The notes under the pieces: generated by a model
What the model saw: only the letters and a program-made list of their open reading frames with translations
Database searches by the model: none
What the model was told of the DNA's origin: nothing
NCBI RefSeq assembly: GCF_017874735.1
Contig: NZ_JAGGLV010000016.1
Coordinates: 62,001 to 126,000 of the forward strand
DNA: 64,000 nt
Source: Paenibacillus silagei
GTDB lineage: Bacteria; Bacillota; Bacilli; Paenibacillales; Paenibacillaceae
Direction: 5' to 3'
Part shown: piece by piece, positions 60,362 to 64,000 of the stretch
How positions within the stretch are numbered: position 1 is the stretch's first letter
How the letters are laid out: every line of letters starts with the position of its first letter
Program-made: the position numbers and the translations under genes

Positions 60362-61681
60362 ATGGCTTATTTTGAAACAGTGAGCAAGATCTCTTACGAG
60401 GGAAGCCGTTCCACCAACCCTTATGCATTCAAATTCTACAATCCTACAGAAATCGTAGCCGGCAAAACAATGGAAGAACACCTGAAATTTGCAATGGCTT
60501 ACTGGCATACATTAACAGCTGGCGGTTCCGACCCGTTCGGCGCTGAAACTGCAGTCCGCGCTTGGGACAAACTGAGCACGCTGGACAAGGCTAAGGCCCG
60601 TGCAGAAGCAGCATTCGAATTCATGGAGAAGATGGACCTGCAGTACTACTGCTTCCATGATGTGGACATCGCTCCTGAAGGCGCGTCCCTGCGTGAATTC
60701 TACAGCAACATCGATACGATCGTAGACATCCTTGAACAAGGCATGAAGGCTTCCGGCAAAAAACTGCTGTGGAACACTGCCAACATGTTCACCAACCCGC
60801 GCTACATGCACGGTGCAGGCTCCACCTGCAACGCTGACGTATTCGCACACGCTGCTGCACAAGTGAAGAAAGGTCTGGAAGTGGGTAAACGTCTGGGCGC
60901 TGACAACTATGTATTCTGGGGCGGCCGTGAAGGTTATGAGACACTGCTGAACACCAATATGCAGCTGGAGCAGGACAACATTGCCCGCCTGTTCAGCATG
61001 GCTGTAGATTATGCGAAGGAAATCGGCTTCGACGGCCAGTTCCTGATCGAGCCTAAGCCGAAAGAGCCTACCAAGCACCAATATGACTTCGATGCAGCAA
61101 CCTGCATCGCATTCCTGCAGAAGTACAACCTGGATAAGCACTTCAAGCTGAACCTTGAAGCGAACCATGCTACACTCGCTGGCCACACCTTCGAGCATGA
61201 ACTGCATGTAGCCCGTATTAACGGCATGCTGGGATCACTCGATGCGAACCAGGGCGATCCGTTGCTCGGCTGGGATACAGATGAATTCCCTGCAAGCATC
61301 TACGATGCTACACTGACTCTCTATGAAGTACTGAAGAACGATGGTCTGGGCAAAGGCGGAATCAACTTTGACTCCAAAGTACGCCGTCCTTCCTTCGAGC
61401 CTGAGGATCTGTTCCTGGCACACATCTCCGGTATGGACGTATACGCTAAGGGCCTGAAGGTAGCTGCTAAGCTGCTGGAAGACGGCGTATTCGAGAACTT
61501 CATCGCTGAGCGTTACAGCAGCTTCAACGAAGGCGTTGGCGCTGACATCGTATCCGGCAAAGCGACACTGGCTTCGCTGGCTGACTACGCGCTGAACAAC
61601 GAGAGCCCGCGTCCGAACAAATCCGGACGTCAGGAACTGCTGAGAGCTACACTTAACCAGTACATCCTGACTGCTGAGTAA
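60362..61681 (+). CDS. xylA: Xylose isomerase
   Basis: Cytoplasmic metal-dependent isomerase, D-xylose to D-xylulose. The 439 residues are the class II length. The catalytic histidine lies in YCFHDVDIAPEG, and the metal-ligand blocks LIEPKPKEPTKHQYDFD, NLEANHATLAGHTFEHEL, SLDANQGD and GGINFDSKVRR are intact. AGGAGG stands 9 nt before the ATG. Codon use is more biased than in the neighbours (for example many GCT, GTA and AAC), suggesting high expression. It has its own promoter, operator, cre and terminator. Confidence 0.98.
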   Translation: MAYFETVSKISYEGSRSTNPYAFKFYNPTEIVAGKTMEEHLKFAMAYWHTLTAGGSDPFGAETAVRAWDKLSTLDKAKARAEAAFEFMEKMDLQYYCFHDVDIAPEGASLREFYSNIDTIVDILEQGMKASGKKLLWNTANMFTNPRYMHGAGSTCNADVFAHAAAQVKKGLEVGKRLGADNYVFWGGREGYETLLNTNMQLEQDNIARLFSMAVDYAKEIGFDGQFLIEPKPKEPTKHQYDFDAATCIAFLQKYNLDKHFKLNLEANHATLAGHTFEHELHVARINGMLGSLDANQGDPLLGWDTDEFPASIYDATLTLYEVLKNDGLGKGGINFDSKVRRPSFEPEDLFLAHISGMDVYAKGLKVAAKLLEDGVFENFIAERYSSFNEGVGADIVSGKATLASLADYALNNESPRPNKSGRQELLRATLNQYILTAE

Positions 61682-61735
61682 GACGCTGCCGGATTTGCGG
61701 GATTGCCCGCGGATTCATTAGAGAAGACACGCAAC

Positions 61736-61779
61736 GGGGGTTGCTGAAGAGAGCATTCTTCGGCAGCCCCTTTTTTAAT
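61736..61779 (+). terminator. Terminator of xylA
   Basis: GGGGTTGCTGAAGA pairs with TCTTCGGCAGCCCC, followed by TTTTTT. It separates xylA from xylB. Confidence 0.9.
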
Positions 61780-61782
61780 ACT

Positions 61783-61970
61783 GGAAATGCATTTTATACA
61801 ACTAAATCATCTTATGTATCGCCGAATATCCGTTTAGTTGTATTTCGTACAATTAAACTGCCTCCGTACCCGGGTTTTTGCCTATTTGGGCAGATTTAGT
61901 TGTACTGAGTACAGTTAGAGGAGGAAAACCTTTCTTTTCACTATATTTAGATGTACAGAATACAACTATC
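61783..61970. repeat. Four-palindrome intergenic element, copy D
   Basis: Right half-sites start at 61797, 61848, 61910 and 61961 (51, 62, 51). Centres are TTTTA, TTTCG, CTGAG and CAGAA. Unit 2 is TTTAGTTGTA-TTTCG-TACAATTAAA, a 10-bp-arm palindrome with one mismatch. It begins directly after the xylA terminator and most resembles copy B. Confidence 0.82.
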
Positions 61971-62020
61971 ACCAATTGGCTCGGTTCAGCTTGTTTAGCT
62001 CTGATGCTCTACTAGGACTG

Positions 62021-62209
62021 TGTGAGTGTATTTTGTGCAGTAGAATGCTCTAATTTGGCTGCAAAATAGCATTCTGCTGTATTCCATACAACAGATATTT
62101 GAGGATACCGTACAAAACAGCCTTTTCATGGAATTCTAGTGTACAAAGTACAATTGCCTAGGATTTTCGGCCGATTTAACGAGAATCTATTGCAGGAAAT
62201 ACAATCGCG
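62021..62209. repeat. Four-palindrome intergenic element, copy E
   Basis: Right half-sites start at 62036, 62087, 62149 and 62200 (51, 62, 51). Centres are TTTTG, TTCCA, CAAAG and GGAAA. Arms are of the TTCTGC/ACAGAT kind, nearer to copy C than to its neighbour D, so the pair did not arise by a recent local duplication. It lies 239 bp after copy D, unit to unit. Confidence 0.78.
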
Positions 62210-62250
62210 GCCGCATGTTCAGTGGAAGCGATTCCGGTAATACGGGAGAG

Positions 62251-62510
62251 GCTTACGAAGCGAGTTTTGCTTGAAGAGAATACAGGATGCGGAACCCCGC
62301 AAAACTTAAGATTATGCTTACGAAGCGAGTTATATTGCGGAGTTGGTTCAAGAAGTAATGCTTCATATAACTAAGCGTATGCTTACGAAGCGAGTTTTGC
62401 TCGAAGAGAATACAGGATGCGGAACCCCGCAAAACTTAAGATTATGCTTACGAAGCGAGTTATATTGCGGAGTTGGTTCAAGAAGTAAAGCTTCATATAA
62501 CTTTTAGGAG
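62251..62510 (+). repeat. Array of four 65-bp hairpin units leading into xylB
   Basis: GCTTACGAAGCGAGT starts at 62251, 62316, 62381 and 62446 (period exactly 65). Units 1 and 3 have stem AGTTTTGC/GCAAAACT with a 28-nt loop. Units 2 and 4 have stem AGTTATAT/ATATAACT with a 29-nt loop. Stem sequences differ but pairing is kept. Units 1-2 and 3-4 also form a 130-bp direct repeat. The last right arm ends at 62502, four bases before the AGGAGG of xylB, so it lies in the xylB leader. Confidence 0.92.
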
Positions 62511-62517
62511 GATAACT

Positions 62518-64000
62518 ATGAAATATGTAATTGGTGTCGATCTTGGAACCAGTGCGGTCAAGACTGTACTGGTAGATCCTCAGGGCAAGGTGGCTTTCGA
62601 GCATTCTGAAGCGTATCCGCTCAGCAGACCCCAGCCGAACTGGAGTGAGCAGAACCCGGAGGATTGGGTGAAGGGAACCATCGCCAGTCTGAAGCGTCTG
62701 ATGGAAGTATCGGGTGTGGAGCCTGGACAGATCGACGGTATCAGCTTCTCCGGCCAGATGCACGGGCTTGTGCTCGTTGACGGCGAAGGCAAGGCGCTGC
62801 GTCCCGCCATTCTATGGAATGATACACGTACGACTGCGGAATGCCGCAAAATTGAGAAGAAGCTCGGCAGCAAGCTGATCGATATCGCCCGCAACCGCGC
62901 GCTCGAAGGCTTCACGCTTCCGAAGATTCTGTGGGTCCAGGAGCATGAGCCTGAGGTGCTCGCGAAGGCTGAATTGTTCCTGCTGCCGAAGGATTATGTG
63001 CGCTACCACCTGACAGGTGACTACGCCATGGACTACTCCGATGCAGCCGGAACCCTGCTGCTCGACGTTGGCGCGAAGCAGTGGAGTGCAGAGATTGCCG
63101 GAGCGTTCGATCTGCCGGTCTCCCTCTGCCCGAGACTCGTGGAATCCTTCGAGCAGACAGGAACCCTGCTTCCGGCAGTTGCCGAAGCCTCCGGCCTGCT
63201 TCCTACCACCAAGGTGTTCGCCGGCGGGGCAGACAATGCCTGCGGCGCACTGGGAGCCGGCATTCTGGGTGAAGGCCGGACGATGTGCAGCATCGGTACT
63301 TCCGGTGTGGTATTGTCCTACGAGAGCAACAAGGATCTTAACCTCGAAGGCAAAGTGCATTTCTTCAACCACAGTGAGAAGGATGCCTTCTATATTATGG
63401 GTGTTACCCTGGCGGCAGGACACAGCCTGACTTGGTTCAAGGAGACCTTTGCAGCAGACAAGAGCTTCGACGAGCTGCTGCAGGGTGTGAACGAGATTCC
63501 GGCTGGCAGCAGCGGTCTCTTGTTCACCCCTTACATCAGCGGGGAACGTACACCGCACCCGGATGCCAGCATCCGCGGCAGCTTCATCGGTATGGATTCC
63601 GGACATACCCTGTCCCACTTTACCCGCGCTGTGCTGGAAGGCATCACGTTCTCGCTGCGTGAATCGATTGAGATTGTGCGTGAATCCGGCAAAGAGATTA
63701 CCGAGGTCGTGGCGATCGGCGGCGGGGCTAAGAATGAAGCCTGGCTGCAGATGCAGGCTGATATCTTCGGCGCTACGATCATCAAGCTGGAGAGCGAGCA
63801 GGGCCCGGCTATGGGCGCAGCTATGCTGGCAGCCTATGGCGCAGGCTGGTTCGAGTCCCTGGGTGCATGTGCGGAAGCCTTCATCCGTCCGGCAGAGACC
63901 TATACCCCTAATGCAGATCAGGCGGCGCTATATGACGGGATCTTCGCTTTGTATCAGGATGTATACGGCCAGACCCGCGAGCTGAATGAGAAGCTGGCTT
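62518..64000 (+). CDS. xylB: Xylulokinase (3' end outside window)
   Basis: FGGY-family kinase phosphorylating D-xylulose to xylulose-5-phosphate. 494 residues are visible and nearly the full family length of about 500; the stop lies past the window. The N-terminal GVDLGTSAVKT phosphate loop, SFSGQMHGLV, ILWNDTRT, the catalytic base D239 in GGADNACGALGAG, and the C-terminal GGGAKNEAWLQMQAD motif are intact. The start has AGGAGG 6 nt upstream. It is 836 bp from xylA, behind a terminator and three repeat arrays, so it either relies on read-through or has its own promoter near 62210-62250. Confidence 0.95.
   Translation, partial: MKYVIGVDLGTSAVKTVLVDPQGKVAFEHSEAYPLSRPQPNWSEQNPEDWVKGTIASLKRLMEVSGVEPGQIDGISFSGQMHGLVLVDGEGKALRPAILWNDTRTTAECRKIEKKLGSKLIDIARNRALEGFTLPKILWVQEHEPEVLAKAELFLLPKDYVRYHLTGDYAMDYSDAAGTLLLDVGAKQWSAEIAGAFDLPVSLCPRLVESFEQTGTLLPAVAEASGLLPTTKVFAGGADNACGALGAGILGEGRTMCSIGTSGVVLSYESNKDLNLEGKVHFFNHSEKDAFYIMGVTLAAGHSLTWFKETFAADKSFDELLQGVNEIPAGSSGLLFTPYISGERTPHPDASIRGSFIGMDSGHTLSHFTRAVLEGITFSLRESIEIVRESGKEITEVVAIGGGAKNEAWLQMQADIFGATIIKLESEQGPAMGAAMLAAYGAGWFESLGACAEAFIRPAETYTPNADQAALYDGIFALYQDVYGQTRELNEKLA

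Noticed and set aside
62223..62236. cre site before xylB
   Set aside because: TGGAAGCGATTCCG matches only 11 of 14 consensus positions; the GGAA-GCGA-TTCC palindrome may be chance, so it was not listed as a feature.
1..64000. Transposases, integrases, tRNA or rRNA genes
   Set aside because: None recognised on either strand. Repeats are present but no mobile-element enzyme accompanies them.

Overview
The window reads as chromosome of a Paenibacillus-like Firmicute. The evidence is AGGAGG-type ribosome binding sites, Lpl-type sugar ABC transporters, long membrane-anchored AraC regulators, a ROK-type XylR with its operator, cre-like sites, and roughly 55-60% GC in genes with AT-richer intergenes. 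The genus is an inference from gene style. No rRNA, tRNA, phage, IS or CRISPR was found.

Layout. 1-2394: the tail of a chemotaxis receptor, then deoC. 2395-19902: an alpha-mannan or high-mannose glycan locus. GH125 and GH38 lie on the minus strand, diverging from two permeases, a binding lipoprotein, GH3, a second GH38 and GH130. A membrane AraC regulator closes the locus. 20174-24852: a tightly overlapping five-gene unit (metal hydrolase, SelA-like ammonia-lyase, KDGP aldolase, KDG kinase, GntR) that looks like an amino-sugar-acid (glucosaminate-type) pathway. 25131-29515: a membrane-anchored alpha/beta hydrolase, MetY and a GC-rich protein of unsure identity. 30247-45878: a second polysaccharide locus with a NodB deacetylase, GH105, SGNH esterase, ABC importer, an unassigned 591-aa toroid-like enzyme, a 1359-aa secreted beta-helix protein and another membrane AraC regulator. 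46885-54508: a rhamnose-mutarotase-like protein, a giant GH2 and a GH94. 54926-58691: a metal P-type ATPase, trxB, a glutaredoxin and a small membrane protein. 58834-64000: xylR diverging from xylA, then xylB, which is cut by the window edge.

The loci share one logic. Extracellular enzymes cut polymers, ABC importers with lipoproteins bring in the oligosaccharides, and cytoplasmic hydrolases and phosphorylases finish the job. Each large locus carries its own AraC-type membrane sensor, and cre-like sites suggest CcpA control.

The most unusual content is intergenic. Five elements of about 190 bp (2164-2352, 27765-27953, 39100-39287, 61783-61970, 62021-62209) each hold four degenerate TGYA-N5-TRCA palindromes. 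Their spacing is exactly 51, 62 and 51 bp in every copy, although the sequence between them differs. The N5 centres are pyrimidine-rich in units 1-2 and purine-rich in units 3-4, so the whole element is a palindrome made of palindromes. Related periodic structures are an array near 17254, an 8-unit 51/52-bp tandem array near 46094, and four 65-bp hairpin units running into the xylB ribosome binding site.
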